A stretch of DNA of 62,000 nt from Symbiodinium natans (lineage: Eukaryota > Sar > Dinophyceae > Suessiales > Symbiodiniaceae). The stretch is taken from contig CAJNDS010000224.1 in assembly GCA_905221605.1 (NCBI GenBank), forward strand, positions 326,585 through 388,584, written 5' to 3'. The translations under genes were made by a program, and so were the position numbers. The notes beneath the pieces are model-generated. The model saw nothing but the letters and a program-made list of their open reading frames with translations, was not told where the DNA came from and did not search any database. This document shows positions 9,760-22,742 of the stretch, piece by piece; position 1 is the stretch's first letter; every line of letters starts with the position of its first letter.

Positions 9760-12700
9760 GTGTCTTCTTTGTTTTTTGGTAATGGCCTGAACCCCTTCTG
9801 TGTGTGGCTTCCAGGTGCTCTTCGGAACCCTAAACCCTAAACTCTACACCCCAAACCCCAAACCCCAAACCCCAAACCCCAAACCCCAAACCCCAAACCC
9901 CAAACCCCAAACCCCAAACCCCAAACCCCAAACCCTGAGCACAGGCGCCTAAACATCCCTGCAGAAGTATCATCTTAAGTGCCTTCTAACCGCCCAGAAG
10001 ACGCAGCCCTGAGACGAGGAGTTGGGACATCAGACCCTGGCAGTGATCGAGAAGGCTGAACGGGGCAGCCCTGATTTACTCATCCCTAAAGGCCCTTAAG
10101 GGGTTCCGGGGTTCAGGGCTTCGTTTAGGGTTTAGGGTTTAGGGTTTGGGGTTTGGGGTTTAGGGTTTAGGGTTTAGGGTTTAGGGTTTAGGGTTTAGCA
10201 TGATATCGCTAGAGGGTTCCGGGGCTCAGGGCTTCGCACGATGCACCTTGGCGAAGAAACGTCTTTTCTTCTTTGCTGCAGCTGGAAGTAGGAGCTGTCC
10301 TGTTGTGCCCTTAAGTTACTTATGTTGTCACGTTGTCTTCCCCGGTCAAGTTCTCCGCTCACATAGCCCAAAGGCTGAGGCCGAAACTGACATGTGACGT
10401 CAAAAACAGTCCCAGCAAGTCAAATGCTTGCACTTTCTCGTGATTGCCTCTGGAGCCCCCCGTACCAGTCAAGAGCGACTTGCCCTTGACGTTTGTTTGG
10501 TCCGACTCAGCGCCTAGACCCCCTTGATTGGGTCATCAACGGAGGACCCCTAAACCCCAGAGCCCTAAACCCAAAAACCCAAAAACCCAAAAACCCAAAA
10601 ACCCAAAACCCCAAAAACCCAAAAACCCCAAAAACCCAAAAACCCAAAAACCCAAAAACCCAAAAACCCAAAAACCCAAAAACCCAAAAACCCAAAAACC
10701 CAAAAACCCAAAAACCCAAAAACCCAAAAACCCAAAAACCCAAAAACCCAAAAACCCAAAAATCCAAAAATCCAAAAATCCGAAACCTAGACGAAGCAGG
10801 TGACGCGGAGCCGCGGTGAGAAGGGCGCATCCCGGACGGGACTTAGCCGTGGGGGGTGGCTTCCGGGTTCTTCTTGAGGCTTCTTGAGGTGAGTTTGTGG
10901 GTTTCTGAAGGCCCCTGTGGGGTTCTTATGGAGGGAAGCATAGGGCTCAGGGTTTAGGGTTCAGGGTTTAGGGTTCAGGGTTTAGGGTTTCGGGTTTCGG
11001 GTTTAGGGAATTCAGGGTTGCCCTCCCACTGTCTGAGCCCTTCTAAGGGACTCCACGAACCCGCAAAAAACGGTGGAGGTCTCAACTCGAAGCCTAAATG
11101 CCGGGACAAAGCCCCAAAAGCCATTCTAAAACACCTGCTCGGCCCCGGAGGCCAAGACCCTCGGAGGGAGCTCCCGAAGACCAAAAACCCCAACAAACCC
11201 AGGCGCCCCCCGAAGAATGTGAAGAAGACTCAAAGGACCCCGATCAAGCCCCGGGACACTGCGAAAAATAACTAAGCCCCGAACAGATATAGCTAGATAC
11301 ATATAAGTATGTATATTATCTCTTTCTTTGCCTTACTTCCTACCATATGTGAGGTGTGGCCGGACGTGAAGCCGGGGGACCTGGCTGCCCAGTTCCAGCA
11401 GGTGGGACCCTTCAAAAGGGAGTCGGGGTTTAGGGTTTAGGGTTTAGGGTTCGGAGTTCAGGGTTTGGGGTTCGGAGTTCAAGGTTTGGGCTTCAGAGTT
11501 CAGGGTTTAGGGTTCAGAATTCAGGGTTTGGCGTTCAGAGTTCAGGGTTTGGGGTTCAGGGTTTAGGGTTCAGGGTTCAGGGCTTCGGGTTCAGAGTTCA
11601 GGGTTTAGGGTTCAGGGTTCAGGGTTTGGGGTCCAGAGTTCAGGGTTTAGGGTTCAGAATTCAGGGTTTAGGGTTCAGAGTTCAGGGTGTCGGGTAAGTT
11701 CCTTCTATTTCCGGCTTCTTTTTCTGGCAGGCAGCTCCATATTTGACACTCTACCCACCCAAGACCTTAAGTCCTACTTCCTAAGACCCTAAACCCTGAA
11801 TCAGCCTGGCTCACTGAGGTTTAGGGTTTAGGGTTTAGGGTTTAGGGTTTAGGGTTTAGGGTTTAGGGTTTAGGGTTTAGGGTGTAGGGTTTAGGGTTTA
11901 GTACCTTATACTCCCCCTACCCTAAACCCCGCAACGCTTCAAGGGGTTATGCAAGGCACCTTGTTTTCCCTGAATTCCCCTGCTAGGAGCCATTAAGCTG
12001 GAGCCTGCAAGGAGCCGCCGGAAGGCCCGACGGATTACGGCCAGATCTTGCAGAAGCTGGAAACAAAGGCTCATTTCGTTTTGTTTTGTTTTTTCCTGTG
12101 TGCGGGGGGTGGGGGTGAGAGGGAAGCTCGGGGGGGGGGGGGGGGGGGGGGTGCAGGAAGTTGAAGGTTCCTTCTGCCGCGAGGCGGTTTTTTTGAGAGG
12201 GCTTGTAGGGAATCATTGAGAAGCGTGTTTATCTAATTTTCACGTACGCATTGTGATAGCCAAGGTTTATTTAGTATCGATGCCTGCCTCCGTGCATCTA
12301 TACATGTGTATGCATGTGTGTATGCATCTGAGAATATGCATGTACAGAGATTGGACGTCCCTGATTAGTATCGATGACAACAAATCAGTAGATCCGCTGC
12401 GGTGTAACAATTCCTTTCGGTGATGGTCTGTTTGGCTGTTTAGATGTGAAACTACTCCCTGGAAAGCTGTGCCGTCCTTTGCAAGTCTTTACAAATTCCT
12501 GGGGATGAGGAGGAACTATTTGGGGGTCTATATTAAGGGTCCTCGTAAACCCCCAATATATTTACACGTGAATAGCGCCCCATGCCTAAATATTCAGACA
12601 ATCATAGCCCCCAACTATTCTAATTCCTAAGGCCCCTAGATTAGATGATTCTGTACTTGTCGGGGTACAGGACCATCGAGGGCTGGTGATCGTGGGTTTA

Positions 12701-15700
12701 GGGTTTAGGGTTTAGGGGGACCATCGAGGGCTGGTGATCGTGGGTTTAGGGTTTAGGGTTTCGGGTTTAGGGTTTAGGGTTGAGGGGGCTCCACCCTCAA
12801 GCTTTGAACCCCAAAACCCGAAGCCCCTCTGCCCCGCCCTCGCCCCCCCCCCCCCCCCCCCCCCCCACTCCCCAGCCAGGCACTTTGCCGTCGAAAAGCC
12901 CAGCAGGATCTCAACCCACCCGAAACCCTAAGCCCCAAACCCTACACCCTGCACCCTAAACCCTGAACCCTAAACCCTAAACCCTAAACCCTAAACCCTA
13001 AACCCTAAACCCGAAACCCGAAACCCTAAGCCCTTTTTGTTTTTCTTGTAAATTAGAGAGGGGGGGGGTTAGGGTTTAGGGCCCCTGGAGTCAGGTGTTC
13101 CCGGGTGCTCTCAGCCCGCACCCCGAGGGAGTGGAAGCAGGGGAGGGAAGTAAGTTTGGGGTTTAGGGTTTGGGGTTTGGGGTTTAGGGTTTAGGGTTTG
13201 GGGTTTGGGGTTTAGGGTTTAGGGTTAGGGTTTGGGGTTTAGGGTGGGCGGCGGGGATTGTTGGGCTTTCTTTGAGGCTTTGGGGTTCAGCGTACTGATA
13301 AGTAGGGTCATAGGCATGGTAACTATGGTTTTCAGGGTCCTTCTAACCCTTCCTATAAGTACCCAAGTAAACTTCAAGCCCGTCTTAAGGCTTAAATGAA
13401 GGTTTCGGTTCGGGCTGAGAGTTGAATCCTAAACCCCAAGCCCTAAACCCTAAACCCGGAACCCTGAACCCTAGACCCTAAACCCTAAACCCACCATCCG
13501 CAGACCTTCGAAATCCAGAAAACCCCACCACCCCTAAGGTCTCTGGCCCTCGCAAGTGTGTCGACTGAGGTTGGCAGCATCCACGCTTCATGGCGTACTA
13601 TCCATCCAGCTCGTCTGTGCCGGTGGGCGGGGGTTTAGGGTTGGGTTAGGGGAAAAGGTTTAGGGTTTAGGGTTTAGGGTTTCGGGTTTAGGGTTTAGGG
13701 TTTAGGGAGGGGGGGGTTGTTGGGGGGTTGGGGGGGGCGATTAATGTGGGCTGAAACCCGAAGACCCGAAACCACAAAAGTCCTATAACCTTGTCCACTC
13801 ACGGCCCCTAAACCCCAAGCCGTAAAACCCGAAACCCCAAACTGTTAAGACCACCCTTTAGGACCCTACAAACCCTTCAGGCCATCCTGAGCGAAACCAT
13901 CATCGCCAGCATCGGCTCGGTCGGGCTTCAGTGGCCGTGTGCCCAGTCGCTTTGGGGGTTTCGGGGGCTTCGAGGATCGGGTGGCTTTGAGAGTCTATTG
14001 AGGGGTTCTGGGGGTGTTGAGTCTTTTTTGGCGGGGTTTTGAGGGCTTTGAGGCGTTTGAGGTTTCTTTTCGAGGTTGTCTTTTCAGGGTTTTGAGTGCT
14101 TTGAGGGTTTCGGGTCTTGGGTTGAGCGTTTAGGGTTTGTGCGTGTGAACTACCTATGTACCCGCGCGCCACTTTATCTTCATGCCGTTCATGGCGCACG
14201 AACAATGCATGCTTGACATTCGATGAAGTTCCCGAGAGGCGCTTCTCGAAGATTCTTCACTTCTGACAGAGTGTCTGTGATTGTGTGTGTGTGTGCATGT
14301 TTTGGGAAAGGGGTTCGGGTTTGAGGTGCATGTGGGGTTTAATGGTTTAGTGAGTGCAGAGGTTTTAGGGGTTCAATCAAGGCCACAATTTGGATGCTTT
14401 TGGCGTTTAACTAGGCTAGGGGTTGGGGACCTGCCACGAGTAGGTTGCGAGCCCTCGGTTGAGGGCTGTAACCTCTGACTCTCAAGCCTTGAGCCCCTAA
14501 ACTGTCACCAACGAATCGATTTCAAGGAGTGGGCGACATCGTAGGAGGTTTTCTACAATCCCTATGAACACCAGAAGCCCCTAAAACCCCCACAAGCCGC
14601 ATAAAGCAGGGAAGCCCCGGTGAGCCCTGAAGTTCTGAATTGAATCCCTCAACCCCTCAAAGTTTCTGGTTGGGCTTAGAGCCTAAGGGTTCTACCAGGC
14701 TTCAGGGTTTTGGGCTTAGGGTTTAGGGTTTAGGGTTCAGGGTTTCGGGCTCTGGGTTTCGGGTTCAAGGGCTCAAGGGTTTAAGGGTTCAAGGGTTCAA
14801 GGGCTCAAGGGCTCAAGGGTTCGAGGGTTCAAGGGCTCAGGGGTTGACGCCCTCGGTGAGGACCTCCAATCCCATCGGCACGGAGCTGGAGGTCGACTTG
14901 GCTCAGATAGGGTGTATAGGGTTTTAGGGTTTAGGCCCGTTTAGGGCTTTAGGGTTTAGGGCCGTTTAGCGTTTAGGGCCGTTTAGGGTTTAGGGTTTAA
15001 GGTTTTTAGGGTTTAGGGATGCAAGGAAGAAGAGAAGGAGCGTAGGGTTCAGGGTTGAGGGTGGGTTGAGGAGGTTGAGGTCCAAGGCCCTGGGGCACAG
15101 GGTCGGAATTCTAGTTTTGAGGTTTAGGGCCCTGGTTCCAGTCTCTGGGTAGCCCCTCTAGACCCCGGCACCCCAAGGTAGGAGACGTCAAAGCAAGCAT
15201 TAGGCTCATCTTTGACCCCCCCACCGTGCCCATGAATCGCTCATTCGCTTAAAGCCCTAGAGCCCGACTTCTTGCCCCTTTATGGATCCCAATTCAATAC
15301 CCCCTGCTAAGTACATGAGCCCTAAAGCCCTAAAGCCCTAAACCCTAAATAAACCCTAAACCCTAAACCCTAAACCCGAAACCCTAAGCCCTAAACCCTA
15401 AACCCTAAACCCTAAACCCCCTTCTTCTATAAAAAAATATCACGTTGGGCTCCCTCTCCGACTCCGACATTCCCGAAGAGTTCGGCCCCAAGGTCGTCAT
15501 CATGGACTGGGTGGCCAAGTTCCTGGGGATCGGGGAAGCCTTCCACCACACCTCGGGCGTCGGAGGCGCAGGGGAAGGTTCTCCCTCTCTTGGGGAGGTG
15601 TGTAGAGGGCACGTTAAGGGTTTTTTATTTTTAAGGCGGGTCTAGCTCTGTCTGTTTGGGTTGTTGAGGTTTTTCATCGCCCCGTGAACGCTGAACCCAC

Positions 15701-18481
15701 ACCAAGGGGTTTGCAGCGCAGAGGTTTGCAGCCAGCACTGTTCGAACTCAGTTCCTTGTTGTTGGACTGTGTGGATGTTTTCTTATGATAGTTTATGTTG
15801 GGACGTGTTGTTGCGATTGATCGTGGAAACTCTGCCTTAATTGGGGTTGAGGGGATCGGTTTAGGGCTTGAGAACAGCCTCACTTAGGCCAAGTTTTTTC
15901 TGGCCAGCTGGCAAACAAATGCTGAACCCCAAACCCAAAACCTAGCCTTCACCCTGAAACCTAAACCCTCAACCCCAAACCCCAGACCCCAAACCCCAAA
16001 CTCCAAACCCTAAACCCTAAACTAACCCTAAACCCTAAACCCCAAACCCCAAACCTTAAACCCCCAAACCACCTGGGGCTATCCGGAGGTGGGATCATTC
16101 AGGGTACGGCTGGCGAGAGCATGCTGCGCCTCGGAGTACTTCCTTGCCTGCTGGGCTCCTTAGTAGGGTTTGGGGTTTGGGGTTTAGGGCTTAGGATTCT
16201 AGGGGTTTTAAGCGGTTTAGGGTTTTAGGGTTTAGGGTTTAGGGCTTAGGGCTTAGGGTTTAGGGTTTAGGGTTTAGTAAGAAGCGGTTGCGCAACAAAG
16301 CTGAGAGCCCTTTGCCCAGTCCCGTCGCAAGCCACGACCCATGAACCGACGGCGTATACTAGGAGGTTCATGGTACTTCTTAGTCAGTTACAGCTGTACT
16401 TCTAACCCACTTATGAGCCCCTTAAGTGCACCTAATGAGGTTATCATTGGGTTATACGTACCGTGATAGTTAATAAGTACCATGAAGCTCCAAGTAGGGC
16501 GTTCTGAAAACCACGCCCGCGGTTCTAGCCTCCGCCAGCAAAACGAAAGGCAGGCTCTTGCAAACTCAGGGTTGAGGGTTTGGGGTTCAGGGGTTTAGGG
16601 TTTAGGGGTTTAGGGTTTAGGGTTTAGGGTTTAGGGTTTAGGGGTTTAGGGTTTAGGGTTTAGGGAAAGGGTTTAGGCCCTGAATCTTGCTGCAGCTTGA
16701 GGAACATGATGATCTGTGCCCGGACCCGCATGCATCCTATCTAACATTGGGGGGGGGGGGGGGGGGGGGGGTTCTGGCTTCAGGGTTTAGGGTTTAGGGT
16801 TTAGGGAGGTTCTCGTAGGGTCCTCGGGTTCGGATTGAAGGGCTTGGGTTTGGGGATTCGGGTTTCTTTTTGGGAGAGAGGGCCAGTTTGGGGTAACTGT
16901 GGGGCCTTCCAGATCTTCATCGTGTGTTTTCTTCGAACTTCTGAGCCCCTGAAGTGCCCCAATATGGTGATTATTGGGCTACAATCACAGGTTAATAAGT
17001 ACCCTGAACCCTAAACCCCTAAACCCTAAACCGTAAACCCCAAACCCTACACCCTAAACCCTCCAAGTAGGGGCTCAAGAGTTTTTTGAGGGCCCCCGTG
17101 GCTTGGGGTTCGAGGCATCGGCGGAAGAATCCTGGGTTGTCGTGGGAAGACGCCTTCCACCAGGACCGAAGCTGGAAGTAGCGGGTTTGTTTAGAGCTTA
17201 GGGTTTAGGGTTTAGGGTTCAGGGTTTAGGGATTAGGGATTAGGGACACTTCGGGGGCTTGTTAAGTCTGGAGTGGAGGGGGGGGGGGGCCTTGGCTCCC
17301 TGACAAGCCCAAGCACAGGCCTTGCCCACGAATTTTTGGGCCTTGCCCACGAACCAACAGGCCCAAAAATTCGTGGGCAAGCCCGAAATCCGGATTTTGG
17401 GCCTTGCCCACGAATATTTGGGCCTTGCCCACGAATCTTTGGGCCTTGCCCACGAATATTTGGGCCTTGCCCACGAATACCATTAAGGTTATAATTATTT
17501 GGTAGGAGAGGTTTAGAGGGTTAGAGGTTTTAGGTTTTAGGGTTTAGGGTTGCCCTTCAGCGCTGGGTGGAGAGGATGCCTCGTCCTACGTGGTGTACAC
17601 GTCCGACCAGGCGCATTTCAGTGCGGAGCCGCTGGGCGAACACTCACGGGGGGTTCATGGTACGTAGCAACTAATGATAACTGCACTTATAACCCAATTA
17701 CAAGTCCCCTGAGTCTAGTTACTTAGGCTATAATTGGGTTATAAAATACAACTAGAACTAGTTACTAAGTACCACGAAACTCCAAGTAGGGTGTTAAGGC
17801 TCAGGATTTGCTTACCTTAACAAAGTGTTTGTATGCCGACGGTGTTTGGTGGTCAGTTTCCAGGCATGAAACTGAAGACTTCAGCAGGCAGAATCCTCCC
17901 CAAACCTTCACAAAATCCCCGACCCTTCCCCCCCCCCCTCCCCCCGAAGCCTAAACCCTTGAGGGCTTAAACCCTAAACCAAAAACCGAACACCTGAAAC
18001 TTAAAACCCAGCAGCTGGGTTCAGGGATTGAGACCGACCTTCGGGTTTCAGGGCTCGTAGAAAGTTTGGGGTTGAGAGCCGGGGTGTTGAAGTTCAGGGT
18101 GTTGTACGTCAACAAGCTGTCTGTGAAGCCTAACAGGCTTGAGGGCTTCGGGTTGAGGGTTTAGGCTGTAGGGCTTAGGGTTTCGGGTTCAGCGGAACTC
18201 CCACTCCCAAGTCAAGCAAGCCATAAGCCCAGAAATCCGAAACCCTAAGCTCTAAGCCCTATAGCCCCTAAACCCTAAACCGTAAACCCTCAACCCACCC
18301 TAAACCCCCGGCCCACAGCACAGAAAGGAAAGCCTGCCGCCTCGCTGGGCTCCGGTGTCGCCGCGTCAAGGCCGTGCTGGACGAGGCCAGGGAGTGCTTT
18401 GGAGGTTTCGAGGGCGGCTCAGGGTTTTGGGTTTGGGGTTTTGGGGTTTGGGGTTTAGGGTTTAGGGTTTAAGGGGATGAG

Positions 18482-18517
<36 letters not shown>

Positions 18518-21500
18518 GGCCCTGTAGTTCTTGTCACTGTCACGAGTGCCAGAGAATTCTGAAGCTCCTTGCCGTGAATCCGCGCGAGCCAAAACCCTGG
18601 CGTGCCCTTGCCGCTCCTGCATGGTTGGTTGGATACTTTCTGCGGGCCCGGGGTATGATACTAGCCCCAGGTAGCGTTTTTTCGACCAAATACATCCTAA
18701 GCTCGAAGCCCCTGAAGCCCCCTGTCTCCCGCCCACCCTACCACCCTGAGGGTCGTTTTGCATGTTTGTGTAAGACCCCCACCCGGTTGGCTGCAGACCG
18801 ACAAAAACTTCACGCTGCGCCCAAGCATCTCGGCATGCAGATTCTGGTTCCGTTGAAGCCTCAGTTAAACAACCAGCGGCTGCGGAAAATCATGGCCTGG
18901 AGGATTTGGGGCCCAGGGTAGGGTGTAGGGGTCTGATTAAGGTTGTTGTGGTCCTTTAGGATTGTCCGTACGCGTTGGACCCCTTGGCCGACCTAGCAAG
19001 ACGTGTGCGTCGGCTGATTCAACGCACCTAAAACCCGAAAGTTCTAGAATCCTTAAGCCCCGGTATCCAACATAGCTTCGTGAAAGACTTAGCCCAGGGC
19101 TCCGCCATGACTTCAAGCTACATGTCCTTGCTGAAAACCCCTTTTCGATGGTGGGTGTATGAGGGCTTTTTAGTTTAGGCCTGCGATGTGCCCCAATCTC
19201 CTAAACCCCGGGCTATCGGAAGAAAGTTCGCATGTTTTGAGAGGTGACGTGCAAAGCGCCATTGCGAAGGATCGTGCAGCAGGCCGGGACCATCGCGACA
19301 GTGGGGGGTTCAGGGGTGTAGGTGTTTTAGGTTTATTTCCTTTAGAATCAAACCCTAGACCCGAAACCACCTTCACGGCCTGAAAGCACTTCGGCAGAAA
19401 CCTCTCGAGCTTGAGCAAGCATCGCGCCACGTTGTGCACATCTGAGGGTTGCTTCTGGCCCTTGCAAGCCCCAAAAAAACCCAAGTGGACCCAAACCCGA
19501 AGCCAATTGTTTTTTAGCCCCTCAATCAAGCCCCCAGTGGCCCCAAGGAAGCCCAAGAAGCCCTCTACACCACAAGACTCTTCTGACAAAGCTCAGGCCT
19601 GCAGCCGCTGGCTCTGATCCTGACCTACGGCTCTACGAATACGTGCCCTGCAAAGTAAGGAGCAAGGGGTTTAGGGTTTAGGGTTTAGGGTTTAGGGTTT
19701 AGGGTTTAGGGTTTAGGGTTTAGGGTTTAGGGCTTGCAGGTTGGGGGTTGGGGGGTGAGGTTCCAAGAGGTACCCGGAGGTAAGAAAGGCAGCATCTACC
19801 AGCGTGCACACGAAGCATATGGAAGGAATGCATCTAGGCCCTCGGTGGAGATGAGCATGTCGCGACCGCAGAAGTGTTTTACCAGAAGCTAGTGGAATCT
19901 TCGTCGCCCATATGGCCAACTGGGCAGTAAGAGCAACACCTGCTGCACTTGAAGCTGTCAGGGTTCCCATGAAACCTCAAGCATAGAAGTTGAGCCTGTA
20001 CCTCCTCACCCTAGCAGACCAAGAACAAACCTAAGGCCACCCCGAAACCCTAAGCCCTAAGCCCGAAGCCCTGAACTCTGAACCTTAAACCCTGAACCCT
20101 GAACCCTAACGAGAGACCCCACGGCCCTTAGCCCACCAAACGCTCAGGTCAGGAACCGACAACGTGGCGGCCTTCAAACAGCTTGCGGAGGTGGGTCCTT
20201 TTGCAAAGCGGGAGGGGCTCGGAGTTTGGGAGCTTAAGAGTTTGGGGGTTTGGGGGTTGAGGTTTTGGGTAGGGCTTGAGGGCCCTCTGATGGCTTCGAT
20301 GTGCATCCCCTTAGATTTGCTGAAAGGGACGTTTACGGAGGCAGCTTCAGATCTCTTGACTTGGGGCTTCGCTGTATAGGACCCCTTAAACCCTAAAGTG
20401 CTCCTTACTGGCTACTTCCTACAGACCCCGCAAAGCCCCAACCCCAACCCTGACCCTAAACCTTAAGAAGCCCTAAACCCTAAACCCTAAACCCTGGACC
20501 CTCCCAGGAGGAGCAGCTTTGGGTCCACGTAGACGCCGCCTATGCAGGGGCGGCCTGGTCACTGGAGGAAACCACGGGGGGCTAGGGGGAGAACCGGTTT
20601 AGGGTTTAGGGTTTAGGGTTAGGGTTTAGGGTCCGAAGGGCTTCAAGGGGGTGTATGGGGTTTCAAGTGAGGGGTGCTAGAACATGTTGCAGGGCTTGGG
20701 CTTACACAGTTTGTAGATTCAGGGACATGTCGTGTTTGTAAGTCAGGTTAGTTCCAGCTTACCTGTCCCAGAAGGCTTCGGAGTTCCGGAGGCTTTCGGG
20801 GGATGCAGGGGTTCAGGTTCGGCACCGGCACCTGAGGGCTTCTCGGCGAATTTCGGATTTAGGGTTCAGGGTTTAGGGTTTCGGGTGGGTTGGCCTATTC
20901 GGGATTCATGCTTTGGGGCTCAGAGTCTAGCGAGGACCCGCAAAACGCCAAAACTCCACTCGTACCCAGGACATTGTCAGGCTGTCTACGCTGAAGCCCT
21001 TGAGACCCCAACCACAAAACCTACGTGCAGCTCAATTCACAACTTGTCCAAGCTTCGTCTACTGCGTTCGGGGGCCGGGTCCATAAGTCCGCCCGAACCC
21101 TGAACCTAACCCTAAACCCTAAACCCTTAACCCTAAACCCTAAACCCTTAACCCTAAACCCTCAACCCTAAACCCAAGCCCTTAATTAAGGGGCGCCGGG
21201 GTGAACCTTGCGGGCCACAGGAGTTCCGGAAGGATGCGCGACTTGGACGTGAAGATTTGTCCCGGGGCTTCGCGTGCTCGGCCCATGTAAGATACTAGGG
21301 GTTCTAAGGGTTTTGGGAGTTTAGGGTTTAGGGTCTAGGGTCTAGGCTGTTACGGTTTAGCATTGCTGCCTAAACCCTCAGCCCGAAACGCTAACCACTA
21401 AGCGCTAAACGCTAAACGCTAAACGCTAAACGCTAAGCGCTAAACGCTCAACGCTAAGCGCTAAACGCTAAACGCTAAGCGCTAAACGCTAAGCGCTAAG

Positions 21501-22699
21501 CGCTAAGCGCTAAACGCTCAACCCTAACTGGAACCCAGGCAAGCTGTGAGCGACATTGTCACCTCCGTGCCGCTCATGCTGAAGTTATTTTGGGCATCGG
21601 ACATGACTTTAGAGTGTAGGGTGTAGGATTTTGGGTTCAGGGCCCCAAGCCCTCAATCTTGCTGAGTTTTAGGGTCTTGCTAGCCCAGTGGTCCCCTTTA
21701 CTTTTTTTTTTTTTGCTTCTGTGGGTTCCCTCTTTTAAAGTTACCAACCCAAAAAGCCCAAAAAGGGTGCCATTGCTGTAGTGTGGTGATTGGGCTACCA
21801 AGGGGCATAGTGTTTAAGATCGAGCGCCTGGGTTTAGAGTGCCTAGCCAGAGGAAACCTTGTTGGAGTTGGGGGGGGAGGGGGCTCCCTGGGCATGTTCC
21901 ACAGATCAGTGGGCTGCGCGCCTTCTCCCGTCCGTCTCGCAGTACGGAAGAGGCTTGCAAAAGAATTCCATTTCTTTCCTTTCTCTAGTCCATCTACAAA
22001 ACTTAGATTATGAGCTCTAGGTCCCATTCTGCAAAACTAGTCTACACTGCAATAGAACAAAAGCGCTGTTGGCCATAAGTGACATCGCCCGAAAAATCTC
22101 GGCTCCATGTCCGACACCCTAAACCCTAAACCCTAAAGCCTAGACCCTAAAGCCTACACCCTAAACCCTAAACCCCAAACCCTAAACCCCAAACCCCAAA
22201 CCCCAACCCCCAAACCCCAAGCCCCAGCCCCCAAGCCCCAGCCCCCAAGCCCCAAGCCCCAAGCCCCAAGCCCCAAACCCCAAACCCCAAACCCCAAACC
22301 CCAAACCCCAAACCCCAAACCCCAAACCCCAAACCCCAAACCCCAAACCCTCAAAAGCCCCTCCGTCCCCCAGCATCACCCTCAAAAGCCCCCCTTTCCC
22401 GAACATCTCGGAGGAACATGAACGGCTCCAAGTGGTTCCTCTGCGGGTTCGACTCGGCCTTCTTGACGCCTGGCGGTTTAGGGATTAGGGTTTAGGGTTT
22501 GGGGTTTAGGGTGGTCAGTTGAGTTGCTGGAGTGGTTTGCAGGGTTTTGGTTGAGGCATCGGGTTTGGGGTTTGGGAGCTTGGGGTTGGTTTCGGGCTCT
22601 AAGCGTTTGGGGGTTTTGGTTTTTTTGCGGGTTTAGGACTTCAAGATTTTAGGACCGGTTTAGAGTCCCAGGTTTGTAATTAACATTTCAGGCAAGTCG

Positions 22700-22742
<43 letters not shown>

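Noticed and set aside
10493-10830. Open frames on both strands over the CCCAAAAA array
   Set aside because: They exist only because the repeat unit has no stop codons; the peptides are pure repeats.
19280-19310. TIATVG peptide after exon 13, resembling the family's VATLGTT
   Set aside because: It would need a frameshift. The exon at 19597-19654 gives LILTYGSTNTC with correct phase and splice sites, so this is coincidence.
19932-19950. SNTCCT peptide resembling TTTCCS of the decarboxylase
   Set aside because: Its join to exon 15 would create a stop or break phase; exon 14 already supplies GSTNTC.
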